Counted from the stretch's first letter, positions 7,615 to 17,797 are shown. The stretch: 64,000 bases of DNA from Chryseobacterium sp. MEBOG06 (GCF_021869765.1 NZ_CP084580.1:3038001-3102000); one strand, 5' to 3'. Numbers and translations: made by a program. Notes: generated by a model from the sequence alone, not told the origin.

Positions 7615-7981
7615 AGTGTAACCTAAAAATTTTTTATAAAAATACTCCGGCTAAGGTATGTGTATAAAACCACCCCCTTCTTTTCAAAAAGAAATTTGAC
7701 TTTTTTAAGGGCATACCGGCATCACGAATTTTGATTCTGGAAAATAATTCTCCAAAAAATATTTTTTCTCCGAAAAAGAATACTATATTTTCGTAGCCGT
7801 TCTACTGATTCCTGTAATAACCCTCATTGCTATTGAATTATGAGAGTGATCAAACAAAGACAAGAAAATTATTTTAGAGATTAGTTTTAATTGTCATATG
7901 TTTCACAGCATATTATTCTATTTATCACATTTGCCTTGACCAAAACCTTGACCAAATACCAAAACTAGCTTTTAAAAACAA

Positions 7982-8010
7982 AACAACCCACTGTAAAACA
8001 GCAGGTTGTT
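7982..8010 (-). terminator. Terminator behind tRNA-Arg
   Basis: Arms 7982-7994 and 7998-8010 pair at 11 of 13 positions around an AAA loop. On the minus strand they are followed by TTTTGTTTTT. Position and T-tract fit an intrinsic terminator for the tRNA transcript. Confidence 0.75.
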
Positions 8011-8022
8011 TATTTAACATTG

Positions 8023-8094
8023 TGACCGCAGAAGGATTCGAACCCTCACTGTTGGAGCCGAAATCCAAAGTTCTATCCATTAAACTATGCAGCC
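8023..8094 (-). tRNA. tRNA-Arg (anticodon UCG)
   Basis: The 72-base minus-strand sequence folds into a full cloverleaf: 7-bp acceptor stem (GGCTGCA with TGCGGTC, two G-T wobbles), D arm GTTT/GAAC, anticodon stem TTGGA/TCCAA with loop TTTCGGC, and T arm GAGGG/CCTTC with loop TTCGAAT. The loop puts TCG at positions 34-36, which reads CGA. The 3' CCA is not encoded. The 3' end faces the AT-rich island, the usual arrangement for integration at tRNA genes. Confidence 0.93.
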
Positions 8095-8163
8095 TGTTTC
8101 AGGAATTAGGGGTTGGATAATAGGTTGTAGTGAAAACTATTCCTAAATCCTAAGCCCCTGAGC

Positions 8164-9933
8164 CTAGAAAGTAATCTTCACTCCTCCCAGAATCTGTGCA
8201 CCTAAGACTTTATATCCTTTGTACGTCTGGTAATTTGAGCTCAGAAGATTATTTCCGAGTGCGAAAATACTGAAATTTTTGTGAATTTTATACTCTGCGG
8301 AAAGATTTAAATCAGCATACCCCCCAACTTTATCATTGGTGTTCTCTGTAGACTGGAAAATCATCCCCGGATTGGCTACGCCATCTATTGCATAAGAGTT
8401 TGTAGTTCTGTCACTTGCAAAGATCCCTTTGAAGCCTAACAGTAACTTTTTGTCCAGCATTGTATATTTTGCCCCAATGGTTGCATTGAACAGCGGAACG
8501 TTATAAATATTGTCAAAATTCTTCAAACTGTACTTTGTAAACCTCAATTCTCCGTCGATAGTTAAGTTTTCCAATGGGAAATACTGAACACTTCCTTTGA
8601 TATCACTTACATTTCCGTCATCATATACTGCAGAGAATGTATTGGCAAAATTGTAGGCAGAACGGTTCAGTGTATACACATCATCAAAAAGCCCGTTCGC
8701 TTTAAAGAACATAATATCTCTCATTTTTCCGAAACCTGCAGAGAAGTCATATTTTACCATCTCATCAATATCTCCTCTCAATCCTACATAAAAATGATAT
8801 TGAGTCTCTGTTGGCTTTAAATACTGGTCAGAAAGCACGAATGGGTTCACCTGCAGAAGGTCTCCATATGTATTCAGTTTAAGACCTCCATCTACCCCAC
8901 CATAGAATTTAAATTCTTTAGCAGCAGCAAACTGAAATTCAGCCTGTGGAAACCAGTATGTTTTATTATTTTTCAGACGTTCGGCCATCAGGTCGTTTGA
9001 ATTCTTGGCATTCAGGAAAGAAAATGAAGATCCTAACATCAAATAAGATTCTCCTTTTCTGAAGGTAACCTTCGGAGTAAGACTTGTATTGAAGAAATTA
9101 GCAGAGTTTTTATCTCTGATCGCAAAATCTGTTTTTACAGCCTCCAATCCTACACCAAGATCAGCATTCAGGTTAATCCCGGACTTCCCAAGCTCAACAG
9201 CATGTTTGGAGAAATTAGCCAAAATGGAAACCTGATTTTCCTGAGCATCAAAATGATCTTTCAGGAATGATGATTTCACTCTTACATCATTTAGGATCTC
9301 ATTAGAATAGAAATCATAATATCCGTTTACTTTAAACTGGTTCACTTTCTGTTTCAGATCCACATCAGCAGAAGGTTCCAGGGCATAGATCCCGTAATAA
9401 TTATAGTTATTCAATCCATACTCTGCATTAATGTTGAATTTTCCTTTCTCTCCGTAAGAATTAAGGAAAGCTGCAAAAGCAGCTGAAGTTTGTTTGGAAT
9501 TCCAGTCATAGTCTTTTTTAAGACCGCTGGTAGAAAGTACATGAACATCCCCTCCTACTTCAAGTTTATTCTGTAGAGTCTTGGACACATTCCCGTCAAA
9601 CAGAATCTTCCCGTAATTACCCATTCCAAACTGAACGTAATTATTCTGGGCTGTAGCATCAAATTTCGGAGCTACATCTTCCCCCTGAATCGTTGAAGTT
9701 TTGAAGTCTGAAACAGCAGGGACATCTGTGATGTTATATTTCACGGGATTCTGGGATTTCTCCTCCGGCGGATAATTTTTAATGGTTTCTACAGAAGTCT
9801 TCTTTTTCTCGATCTTCTTCACCTCCGGTTCTCTCTTTTTGTTAAGAACCAATTTCTCCTCCTTGATCTGGGAAAACGCAAACTGCGAAACCCCTAAAAA
9901 TATTATAGATAATAATTGAATTTTCTTGTTCAT
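8164..9933 (-). CDS. TonB-dependent-receptor-like outer membrane barrel
   Basis: 589 residues with a signal peptide (cleavage near FAFSQ), then a Lys/Glu-rich linker (residues 25-60), and a long series of alternating beta strands ending in GGVKITF, with an aromatic C-terminal residue as in outer membrane barrels. Strand patterns such as KFNINAEYGLNNYNYYG and NLSAEYKIHKNFSIFALGNN match TonB-dependent receptor barrels. There is no recognisable plug domain or TonB box, and the length is short for the family. It is the last gene of an operon with a lipoprotein and a TPR protein (gaps of 3 and 31 bases), which suggests an envelope assembly. Confidence 0.75.
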   Translation of the reverse strand: MNKKIQLLSIIFLGVSQFAFSQIKEEKLVLNKKREPEVKKIEKKKTSVETIKNYPPEEKSQNPVKYNITDVPAVSDFKTSTIQGEDVAPKFDATAQNNYVQFGMGNYGKILFDGNVSKTLQNKLEVGGDVHVLSTSGLKKDYDWNSKQTSAAFAAFLNSYGEKGKFNINAEYGLNNYNYYGIYALEPSADVDLKQKVNQFKVNGYYDFYSNEILNDVRVKSSFLKDHFDAQENQVSILANFSKHAVELGKSGINLNADLGVGLEAVKTDFAIRDKNSANFFNTSLTPKVTFRKGESYLMLGSSFSFLNAKNSNDLMAERLKNNKTYWFPQAEFQFAAAKEFKFYGGVDGGLKLNTYGDLLQVNPFVLSDQYLKPTETQYHFYVGLRGDIDEMVKYDFSAGFGKMRDIMFFKANGLFDDVYTLNRSAYNFANTFSAVYDDGNVSDIKGSVQYFPLENLTIDGELRFTKYSLKNFDNIYNVPLFNATIGAKYTMLDKKLLLGFKGIFASDRTTNSYAIDGVANPGMIFQSTENTNDKVGGYADLNLSAEYKIHKNFSIFALGNNLLSSNYQTYKGYKVLGAQILGGVKITF

Positions 9934-9964
9934 ATTTTCTTTATTTGAAAAAATATAACGGATT

Positions 9965-10459
9965 TTACTTATTATTAGAAGCCATATAACTTCCTAATAA
10001 AGCTTTCCCCGACTGTTTTGGGAAAGTTCTGCCCAGTCTGAATATATTAAACAGCCAAAGGCTTTGATAAACTTGTAAGTTGTATTTATAATTCTTCGTT
10101 GTATTGTTCTCAGCTACATCATAACTATAACCAATATCGTATGGAAATCCTGAAGGCAGCAATCCGACAGTGATTATGCTTCCAATCATTGCATTTCCGC
10201 ATGAAGGAGTACGCGTCATCATCGGATGCAGGGTTATTTTAGCTGCATGAGTACTGTCTTCTACAATTTCATAAATTCCAGAATGTTTTAAAATATCAAA
10301 CTCTTGCTTAAGCTCTTTATTCATCACAAAAGCCTTTTGCTTTGGAAAATCTGCCTTTGCATGGCGATATTCCTTAGGGTAAGCATTGTATGATGGTATG
10401 CAGCTCCAAAGGGAAGCCGAGACTAAGAAAGAATATGCAGAAATTTTAAACGCTCTCAT
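9965..10459 (-). CDS. Lipoprotein in TPR-barrel operon
   Basis: 164 residues. The N-terminal signal ends in a lipobox LWSC, making Cys20 the probable lipidated residue. The middle contains a hydrophobic, Gly-rich stretch (NAMIGSIITVGLLPSGFPYD, about 88-107), which could insert in a membrane. Not recognised as a named family. It sits 3 bases behind the TPR gene and 31 bases ahead of the barrel gene, so the three are probably one transcript, and this is likely a periplasmic or outer-membrane partner. Confidence 0.7.
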   Translation of the reverse strand: MRAFKISAYSFLVSASLWSCIPSYNAYPKEYRHAKADFPKQKAFVMNKELKQEFDILKHSGIYEIVEDSTHAAKITLHPMMTRTPSCGNAMIGSIITVGLLPSGFPYDIGYSYDVAENNTTKNYKYNLQVYQSLWLFNIFRLGRTFPKQSGKALLGSYMASNNK

Positions 10460-10462
10460 CTT

Positions 10463-13426
10463 TTATTTCTTGATCTGCTTTTTAACTTCTTTAGCTTCTG
10501 CAACAATTTCCGGGAAGTCCTTATAGTTGGCAATGATCTGATCACAGGTATAACTTGCCTGATAATTATCTTTCAGACCAATGTAGTTTTTAGCCATCAG
10601 CACCAGGGCTTTTGCTCCCCAATATTCTTCTGATGAATAATTATTTGCCAGCTTAAAGATTGTCTCATTGGAAGACTTGAATGCCTTTCCTTTGTTCTGA
10701 TAGTAAGCTTTTGCATAGAATGCTTCTGCAGCTACCGAAGTATTGGAAGACTTTTCAAGAGAAGTATAGGCAGCCTGCGCATCTTTATCTTTCCCTGAAT
10801 TCATAAGACTTCTTGCCTTGATCACTTTTGCTGTTTCAATAACTGCTGCTGAGTTTTTAGAATTGGCAATTACCGCATTGGCCAGCTTTTCAGCTTCCGA
10901 GAAGTTCTTTTCATCTGCATACAGCTTCATCAGCTCAACATTGGCGTAGTTTTTAATACCAATATCTGAAGAGTTTCTGATCCCTTCAAGATATTTCTTG
11001 GCTTCAGCAGTATTTCCCTGTGCAACAAAAATCTGCGCCAAACGGGTTTGGGCATCATCCTGATAGTCATTCTGAACGCCTGCTACTTCTTGTAAAACAA
11101 GCAATGCTTTAGTTGAATTATTGGTTTGATAATAACTTTCTCCCAGTTCATATTTAGCCTGATAAAGACCTTCTCCGGTAGGATTCTGCGTCAGATATTT
11201 CTCATAGTAAGAAATTGCATTTTTATAGTCTTTCTTTGCAAAATACTGCTTACCGGTAGACAGGTTGATCTCATCGATTTCTGAAGCGTCAACATTCACC
11301 CCGATATTTCTGGCAAAATTTTCATATCCTGCAACATCTCCGTTTTTCGTGAAGAGCGGTTTAGCAGCCTGTACGATTTTTTGAGCATATGCAGTATTTT
11401 TATACTGATCTCCCAGAGATTTCAGTTCAGAAAGTGCTTTATCATTCTGGTTCTGGTCAATGTAATTCTGCGCTCTGTAGATAGATGCATTTGCAATCAG
11501 ATCTTTATCTGAAGATGTTTTGATCACTTTTCCGAAATAATCATTTGAATTTGCAAAATCATCCTGAGCTGCATAGGCTGTCCCTATTTCATATTGTGCA
11601 TCATCATAATATTCAGAGTCCGGATATTTGGAAAGAAGTCCTTTAAGATTAGTGATCTTCGCCTGTGTATCTCCTTTGAAGCCTAAAGCCATTGCTTTCT
11701 GATAAAGCGTATAGTCTGTTGCATCTGCATTTTTATCATAGATGGCTATTGCCTCATTCAGGTCATTATTCGCATAATGAATATCTGCCAGACGAAGTTC
11801 CGCATCATTTTTAAATTCCGGTTTCGGGTTTGCCAGATACTGTTTGAAGTAAGTTGCTGCCTGATCGAATTTTTTAGATTTAAAGTAAGCATACCCTAAG
11901 TCGTAAGGTAGCTGCTGCTTTTCAGGAAAATTCTCGTTAAGAAGTTTTTCATAACGTACAATCGCAGACGGATAGTTCCCTTTCTGATAATAAACCTGTG
12001 CTAGCCAATATAAAGCTCTGCTGTTAAATTCTTTATTGATATTGAAACCAAGACTTCTTAAGAAATATTTCTCAGCTTCATCATAATTTCCTTTGTTAAA
12101 TTCTTCTGTACCCAATAAGTAAGAAACTTCCTGATCTACCTTATTGATATCAGGAGTAGAACTCTGCAGCCTGTCAATAGCATTCAGTGTTTCTTTATAG
12201 TTACCGGAATACAGATATGATTTTACCAATAGTGATCTCATTTCTGAACCATTGGCTGCATTCTGATTTTCATTGATGTAACTTTGAATAACCGCAGAAG
12301 GGCTCTCAAACGGGTTACCGATATCATAGCTTAACTTTGCATACTGCTCATGTGCCAGTTTTTTCACTTTAGCATCATAATCCATCTGATAAGAGGAACG
12401 GAATGCTGAAAGTGCCTCCTGTTTTTTATCTACTGCCAGATAAGCATTTCCCAATTGGTAATAGGCATTCTGTGATAATGCAGAGTTACTGTTCAGAAGC
12501 TGGTTGTAATAAGAAACCGCCTCATCATATTTTTTCAACTGAGCAGCAACGAATCCCATTTCATACAAATCATTTTCAGACGGGTTCTGCTGGACACTAA
12601 GATAATCTTTCAAATGGGGATAGGCAGAAGTATAATCATTTTTCATGAAATAACTTTCTCCGATGATCTTATGAACCTCTGCTTTGTAAGAATCTGAAAT
12701 ATTCTCGCTCAGTAAAGCATTTCCTTCAGAAATAGCCTTGTCATAGTTCTTATCATTATAATACATCTGTACATAATAAGGACGAACCAGTTTTGAGAAT
12801 TTATCCTGATTTTTTATAGAATCAAAATACTGAAAAGCTTTATCATTCTGTCTGTTGCTGTAATAAAGGTGACCCAGCATATAGGCAATATCCCCTTTCT
12901 GAGAATGGTCAGCCGATTTATAAGCTTCTTCCAAAGCATCAGTAGCTCCTTTAGAATCTCCGGTCATGAACTTGGCATAACCAAGCTTCAGGATATACTG
13001 GGTATTCTCTTCTTTTGAAAGCTGATACTGATTTACTTTTTTCAAAGTTTCCAATGCTTTGTCAAAATCTTTTTTAGCAAGATAATAATCTGCCAAAGGC
13101 AAGTTGGCCTGAGCAAAATAAGCAGAATTCGGATATTCTTTCATGAAGGCCGTTAACCCTTCTTCAGCATGATTCTTCTGAAGGATAACACCAATCACAT
13201 TATCAAAAAACTGCGCCGCCTCCTTTTTCGAACGCGACAAATTCTGATTGTAGAAATATTGTCTTGCGTATTCGTATTGGGAGGCGTTGTATATCTTGGT
13301 CTGGTAAAGATTTTCAGCTAGATTGAATCTGTAATTTTCTTTCTGTGTAAAATATTGGGACTGCTGAGCTTCGGAGATTCCGAAATACATCACAGCAGCC
13401 GCTAAAAGTATTTTTTTTGATTTCAT
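10463..13426 (-). CDS. Large tetratricopeptide repeat protein
   Basis: 987 residues with a signal peptide (MKSKKILLAAAVMYFGISEA). The rest is built of TPR-like helical pairs with the usual A/G-Y/L-A-x-Y/F-x-x-G/A-x-Y/F pattern, for example LGYAKFMTGDSKGATDALEEA, YWLAQVYYQKGNYPSAIVRYE and KYELGESYYQTNNSTKALLV. I judge at least fifteen such units. Periplasmic TPR proteins of this size usually act as scaffolds for envelope complexes. It leads the operon with a lipoprotein and a TonB-type barrel, so I infer that it organises a barrel-based outer membrane machine. The start is supported by the signal peptide. Confidence 0.85.
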   Translation of the reverse strand: MKSKKILLAAAVMYFGISEAQQSQYFTQKENYRFNLAENLYQTKIYNASQYEYARQYFYNQNLSRSKKEAAQFFDNVIGVILQKNHAEEGLTAFMKEYPNSAYFAQANLPLADYYLAKKDFDKALETLKKVNQYQLSKEENTQYILKLGYAKFMTGDSKGATDALEEAYKSADHSQKGDIAYMLGHLYYSNRQNDKAFQYFDSIKNQDKFSKLVRPYYVQMYYNDKNYDKAISEGNALLSENISDSYKAEVHKIIGESYFMKNDYTSAYPHLKDYLSVQQNPSENDLYEMGFVAAQLKKYDEAVSYYNQLLNSNSALSQNAYYQLGNAYLAVDKKQEALSAFRSSYQMDYDAKVKKLAHEQYAKLSYDIGNPFESPSAVIQSYINENQNAANGSEMRSLLVKSYLYSGNYKETLNAIDRLQSSTPDINKVDQEVSYLLGTEEFNKGNYDEAEKYFLRSLGFNINKEFNSRALYWLAQVYYQKGNYPSAIVRYEKLLNENFPEKQQLPYDLGYAYFKSKKFDQAATYFKQYLANPKPEFKNDAELRLADIHYANNDLNEAIAIYDKNADATDYTLYQKAMALGFKGDTQAKITNLKGLLSKYPDSEYYDDAQYEIGTAYAAQDDFANSNDYFGKVIKTSSDKDLIANASIYRAQNYIDQNQNDKALSELKSLGDQYKNTAYAQKIVQAAKPLFTKNGDVAGYENFARNIGVNVDASEIDEINLSTGKQYFAKKDYKNAISYYEKYLTQNPTGEGLYQAKYELGESYYQTNNSTKALLVLQEVAGVQNDYQDDAQTRLAQIFVAQGNTAEAKKYLEGIRNSSDIGIKNYANVELMKLYADEKNFSEAEKLANAVIANSKNSAAVIETAKVIKARSLMNSGKDKDAQAAYTSLEKSSNTSVAAEAFYAKAYYQNKGKAFKSSNETIFKLANNYSSEEYWGAKALVLMAKNYIGLKDNYQASYTCDQIIANYKDFPEIVAEAKEVKKQIKK

Positions 13427-13681
13427 TCTTCTTGATATAAGAAAATTAGTCTAAATAAGTTAACGAAAATATTAAAAACTTATTGTTTAAACAAGTTTTA
13501 ACAGATTTAATGTCTAAAATATAGATTTAACAAGTCAGAAATCAATTCACTATTTTATGATAAAATTTCTTACTTTAGCCTGCTAAAAAATAAACAATTT
13601 CAGTCATCAATTATCAAAAACATATTTTGATCTGATACTTTTTCAACAGAAGCTAAAAACATACCATAAACGTACTACCGA

Positions 13682-15934
13682 ATGAAATTTAAGATACTTT
13701 TAGCATTAATTTTTGTAAATCTGATGCAGGCACAGAAGTTTTACTTCCCGAAAACAGCAGCAACTGACTCAGCCATTTTAGAAAAACAGATGCCTGAACT
13801 CGCTTTACAGGTAATTGCGCAACATCAGTCACCTAAGAATAAGCCAAAATATACGGTTACCTTTCTGGATAATCTTTTCCGCTTACAGATCGCTGCAAAA
13901 GATTACAAAAACTCTATTACCACTTTGTCTGAATACCGTAAAGAATATGCTGACCATAATATGGCGGGGAACAAATTCCTTGCTTATGAAATTTACAGTA
14001 TGGCCAAATTGCTGGAAAAGGATCAAAAAATGGTTTTCTCTAATGCTCTGCAGTCTGCATTCAATACAAAATATGAAAGTCTCCCGGTTCCACTGACTGC
14101 CAAAATAGGCTCCATTATTAATGGTGATGTAAATGACTATAAAAATACGCTGAAAAAATCCCTTGCCAAGCAGACTGATAAAGATAGTATAAATTACGCC
14201 TCGGCTCTTGCTTTGTGCAAAAATTATGTAAACTATAAAACCTATTCCGGCATTATCCCTCAGACATTAAAGTTGCTGAAGGTAAAAGAACAGGAAAAAT
14301 TCATCATTGAAACAAAGAAACTCAGTTTAAAAAACGGAAACACACTTACCGTTACCATTGTCCGAAAAAAAGAAAACACCTCTCCCCTTCCCGTTATTCT
14401 TACCAATAATATTTATGCCGGAGAACTGGTGGATGAAGGCTTAGGTAAAAGGGCAGCGATCTATAATTATGTAGGAGCTATTGTTAATACCCGTGGAAAA
14501 AGAGACAGCGACGGAATAAATAATCCATTTGAGCATGACTCCGAGGACCTGTATGAAGTAATAGACTGGGTAAGCAAACAACCCTGGAGTAATGGAAAAG
14601 TGGGAATGATCGGCGGAAGTTATTTAGGTTTCAGCCAGTGGGCCGCTGTAAAAAAGCTGCATCCTGCGCTGAAAACTATTGTACCGCAGGTAGCTGTGGG
14701 AATAGGAATAGACTATCCTGCTCAAAACAATGTATTCATGAGCTATATGATGCAGTGGATCCGCTATGTCACCAATAATAAGCTGGCTGATGATAAAGAC
14801 TTTAACAATTATACAAAATGGGACTCTATCAATACAGCATGGTACAAAAGCGGAAAATCATTCAGAGCCCTGGATTCTATAAGCGGCAAGCCAAATAAAA
14901 TCTTCCAAAGATGGCTGGATCACCCCGGTTATGACAAATACTGGCAAAGAATGATTCCTTATAAAAATGATTTTGCTAAAATCAACATTCCTGTTTTAAC
15001 AACCACAGGTTATTATGATGTTGACCAGATTGGAGCATTATATTATTATAAAGAGCACCACAAATACAATAAAAACCCTGATCATTATTTAGTGATCGGT
15101 CCTTATGATCATGCAGGAGCTCAAAGTTTCGGATACAATTATGTTTATGGCTATGGGAATCTACTGATAGATCCTGTTGCCAGAATAAGTATTGATGAGC
15201 TTGCTTTTTCGTGGTTCGATTACATTCTGAAAAATGGGAAAAAACCGGAGCTTCTGAAAGACAAAGTAAACTTCCAGGTGATGAGCACCAATACATGGAA
15301 GCATGTTCCAAGTCTTGAAAGAATGCATTCTTCTACTCTTAAGTTTTACCTTAGGGATCGTAAAAACGGCGCTTCTGTTTTTGAAAAACCGAAAGCAGAA
15401 GAATTCACTAAACAAACCATCGACTTTAAAGACAGAAACCCGAAATATCTTTATCATAAAGTAAGCAAACAGGATAGTGTGTATGTTACGAATTCCGTTT
15501 ATTTCGAAAGCGAAGTTCTTGACAAAGACCTTATTATCAGTGGAAATTTATCGGGACTCTTCAATGTTTTTGTTAATAAAAAAGATTTTGACACCAACAC
15601 CTTGTTATATCAGATCCAGCCGGATGGAAAAACGTTTTTATTATCTACTCATATGGCAAGAGCAAGCTATGCAAAAGATAATTCTGTACGTCAACTTCTT
15701 CAGCCTGGGAAAAAGGAACAAATCCCGATCAAAAACTCGACATTCATCAGCAAAAAGGTAGAAAAGGGCAGTAAACTGGTATTATTGGCAGGCGTTAATA
15801 GAAATAAAAACTGGCAGATCAACTATGGAACAGGTAAAGATGTAAGTGACGAAACCATTAAGGATTCCGGGGAACCTCTGGAGATAAAATGGTATAATGA
15901 CAGCTATGTTGAAATACCTGTCTATCAAGACTAA
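13682..15934 (+). CDS. CocE/NonD-type hydrolase (X-Pro dipeptidyl peptidase S15 family)
   Basis: 750 residues with a signal peptide (LIFVNLMQAQ). The first 200 residues are helical and unassigned. An alpha/beta hydrolase domain follows, with nucleophile Ser313 in GMIGGSYLGFSQWAA, an acid in YYDVDQIGA (D446 or D448) and His477 in GPYDHAGAQ, all in CocE order. A C-terminal beta domain of the PepX_C type ends near residue 745. The family cleaves acyl esters or amide bonds after Pro; the substrate here is unknown. It is probably periplasmic. A TACTTTAG box at 13571 is a weak promoter candidate. It is read divergently from the TPR operon. Confidence 0.85.
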   Translation: MKFKILLALIFVNLMQAQKFYFPKTAATDSAILEKQMPELALQVIAQHQSPKNKPKYTVTFLDNLFRLQIAAKDYKNSITTLSEYRKEYADHNMAGNKFLAYEIYSMAKLLEKDQKMVFSNALQSAFNTKYESLPVPLTAKIGSIINGDVNDYKNTLKKSLAKQTDKDSINYASALALCKNYVNYKTYSGIIPQTLKLLKVKEQEKFIIETKKLSLKNGNTLTVTIVRKKENTSPLPVILTNNIYAGELVDEGLGKRAAIYNYVGAIVNTRGKRDSDGINNPFEHDSEDLYEVIDWVSKQPWSNGKVGMIGGSYLGFSQWAAVKKLHPALKTIVPQVAVGIGIDYPAQNNVFMSYMMQWIRYVTNNKLADDKDFNNYTKWDSINTAWYKSGKSFRALDSISGKPNKIFQRWLDHPGYDKYWQRMIPYKNDFAKINIPVLTTTGYYDVDQIGALYYYKEHHKYNKNPDHYLVIGPYDHAGAQSFGYNYVYGYGNLLIDPVARISIDELAFSWFDYILKNGKKPELLKDKVNFQVMSTNTWKHVPSLERMHSSTLKFYLRDRKNGASVFEKPKAEEFTKQTIDFKDRNPKYLYHKVSKQDSVYVTNSVYFESEVLDKDLIISGNLSGLFNVFVNKKDFDTNTLLYQIQPDGKTFLLSTHMARASYAKDNSVRQLLQPGKKEQIPIKNSTFISKKVEKGSKLVLLAGVNRNKNWQINYGTGKDVSDETIKDSGEPLEIKWYNDSYVEIPVYQD

Positions 15935-16001
15935 AAGCCTTTGTTTAAGGAATTTTATCCAAATGTAGTTAACGACTGTTAACATCAAAATAAAAAATCA
16001 T

Positions 16002-16009
16002 TACATTTG
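16002..16009 (+). promoter_or_regulatory. -7 promoter box for permease gene
   Basis: TACATTTG matches the Bacteroidota -7 consensus TAnnTTTG exactly and lies 30 bases before the ATG of the permease gene. The -33 element is weak. Confidence 0.5.
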
Positions 16010-16038
16010 CTTTTTTTCAAATCAAATATAGTTATTGA

Positions 16039-17727
16039 ATGAATCAACTTTTTAGAAGAAAAATCTATTCAGATACAGATACTTCAACGGGACTTTTAAG
16101 AGTCTTAGGCGTGTGGGACATCGTGTTTTTTGGTATTGCGGCAATTATAGGAGCTGGGAGTTTCAGCAGTTTGGGAGAAGCCGTTTTCAGAGGCGGCCCC
16201 GGTGTTATCCTTCTATATTTGATTTGCGGCTTTGCCTGTGGGTTCACCGCTTTATGTTATGCTGAGTTTGCCAGCAGAATTCCTACTGCAGGCTCTGCGT
16301 ATACTTATGCCTATGCAAGTTTCGGGGAGCTGATTGCCTGGATCATCGGCTGGGCCCTGATCATGGAATATTCTTTCGGAAATATTTATGTAGCCTTCTC
16401 CTGGTCAGATTATTTCACCAGCTTTTTAGGCCGTCTGGGGATGCATATTCCTGATTACCTGACCTGCAGCTATACAGAAGCCAGAAAAGCCTTTCAGTAT
16501 GGCTCAGAAAATAAAGAGCTGTTGAATGCATGGAAAACTGCCCCGCTCATCGGAAGCCTTAAGTTTATTGTAGATATACCGGCCCTGGTGATCAACGGTC
16601 TTATTACATGGCTTTGTTATGTAGGGGTAAAAGAAAGTAAAAACTTCAACAACTCCCTGGTAATTTTAAAACTAGCTGTAATTGTACTGGTAATTCTTGT
16701 GGGATGCGCATATGTAAACACTGAAAACTGGACGCCAATAAGCCCTGCAACAGGATCACCATCCTTCATGCCTAATGGTTTTGCAGGAGTAATGAGTGCG
16801 GTATCAGGAGTATTTTTCGCGTATATAGGCTTTGATGCCTTAAGTGTACTTTCTGAGGAAACAAAAGACCCACAGAAAACATTACCAAAAGGGATGATTA
16901 TCTCTCTTGTTTTATGTACGGTTATCTATATTGCACTGACACTGGTATTAACAGGTATGGTGGACTATAAAAAGTTTGACGGTGTTGGAGACCCGCTTTC
17001 CTTTATATTTGAAAAAACCAATGCCAATGTTGCCTGGATGGAACTGGTCGTTTCTTTCGTAGCGATAGTTGCCATTACAACCGTATTATTGGTATTCCAG
17101 ATGGGGCAGCCAAGAATCTGGTATGCAATGAGCCGTGACGGGCTGATGCCTGCAAGGTTTCAGAAGGTACACCCTAAATATAAGACTCCGTCTTATGCAA
17201 CAGTGGTTACCGGAATTGTAGTAGGAATCCCTATCCTGTTTACTGATAAAACATTCATTCTTGACTTTACAAGTATCGGAACGATTTTCGCTTTTGTACT
17301 GGTTTGTGCAGGGGTACTTCTTCTTCCGGCTAAAGAAAAAATAAAAGGCAGATTCCACCTTCCTTATGTGAATGGAAAGATGATCTTCCCTGTTATTTTT
17401 ATTGGAGGATTAATTGGATTCTATTACTGGCAGCCGGAGTTTTTCCGTACTTTGACAGACTGGTCTGATCCTAAGGAAGGAGAATTCAGAGCTTCTATCT
17501 GCTTCTTCATTGTGATCAACTTAATCTTATGTGTCGTGACTTTTGTTAAAAACCTTTCTCTTATTCCACTAATCGGGTTAAGCTCTTGTTTATACCTTCT
17601 TACCGGGATGAGCCATGAAAACTGGTTCTGGTTCGGAATGTGGTTCCTGATAGGAATGGTGATTTACTTTTTCTACGGCTATAAGAATAGTAAACTTGGA
17701 AAAGAATTAAGAAACAGTCAAAAATAA
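16039..17727 (+). CDS. APC-family amino acid permease
   Basis: 562 residues with about twelve to fourteen hydrophobic segments. The N-terminus has the APC signature: VWDIVFFGIAAIIGAGSF with the unwound GAGSF segment in helix 1, then a CYAEFASRIPTAGSAYTYAY loop and a SEETKDPQKTLPKGMI loop behind helix 6 (AYIGFDALS). These match cationic amino acid transporter-type permeases. It should import or exchange amino acids across the inner membrane; the substrate cannot be read from sequence. An extra loop at about 150-170 may be periplasmic. Confidence 0.88.
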   Translation: MNQLFRRKIYSDTDTSTGLLRVLGVWDIVFFGIAAIIGAGSFSSLGEAVFRGGPGVILLYLICGFACGFTALCYAEFASRIPTAGSAYTYAYASFGELIAWIIGWALIMEYSFGNIYVAFSWSDYFTSFLGRLGMHIPDYLTCSYTEARKAFQYGSENKELLNAWKTAPLIGSLKFIVDIPALVINGLITWLCYVGVKESKNFNNSLVILKLAVIVLVILVGCAYVNTENWTPISPATGSPSFMPNGFAGVMSAVSGVFFAYIGFDALSVLSEETKDPQKTLPKGMIISLVLCTVIYIALTLVLTGMVDYKKFDGVGDPLSFIFEKTNANVAWMELVVSFVAIVAITTVLLVFQMGQPRIWYAMSRDGLMPARFQKVHPKYKTPSYATVVTGIVVGIPILFTDKTFILDFTSIGTIFAFVLVCAGVLLLPAKEKIKGRFHLPYVNGKMIFPVIFIGGLIGFYYWQPEFFRTLTDWSDPKEGEFRASICFFIVINLILCVVTFVKNLSLIPLIGLSSCLYLLTGMSHENWFWFGMWFLIGMVIYFFYGYKNSKLGKELRNSQK

Positions 17728-17744
17728 TAAACAAAATTCCAAAG

Positions 17745-17797
17745 AGGCAAAACCGCAAAAAGGTCATCTGTAAAGAGACTTATTTGCGGTTTTGCCT
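17745..17797 (+). terminator. Terminator behind permease gene
   Basis: AGGCAAAACCGCAAA (17745-17759) and TTTGCGGTTTTGCCT (17783-17797) are perfect complements of 15 bp, followed by TTTTTATTTTT. The loop of 23 bases is long. Confidence 0.8.

Larger units (their letters stand above)
7387..8022. other. Island edge: intergenic stretch before tRNA-Arg
   Basis: A 636-bp stretch without a convincing gene. It contains copy D of the island repeat (7503-7614), a CCTTGACCAAA doublet with a 12-bp period (7934-7944, 7946-7956) and the tRNA terminator. No integrase remnant could be supported. Confidence 0.5.

Noticed and set aside
7934..7956. CCTTGACCAAA doublet as a phage or integrase attachment site
   Set aside because: No integrase, no match to the tRNA end and no second copy elsewhere in the window. 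Kept only as a note.
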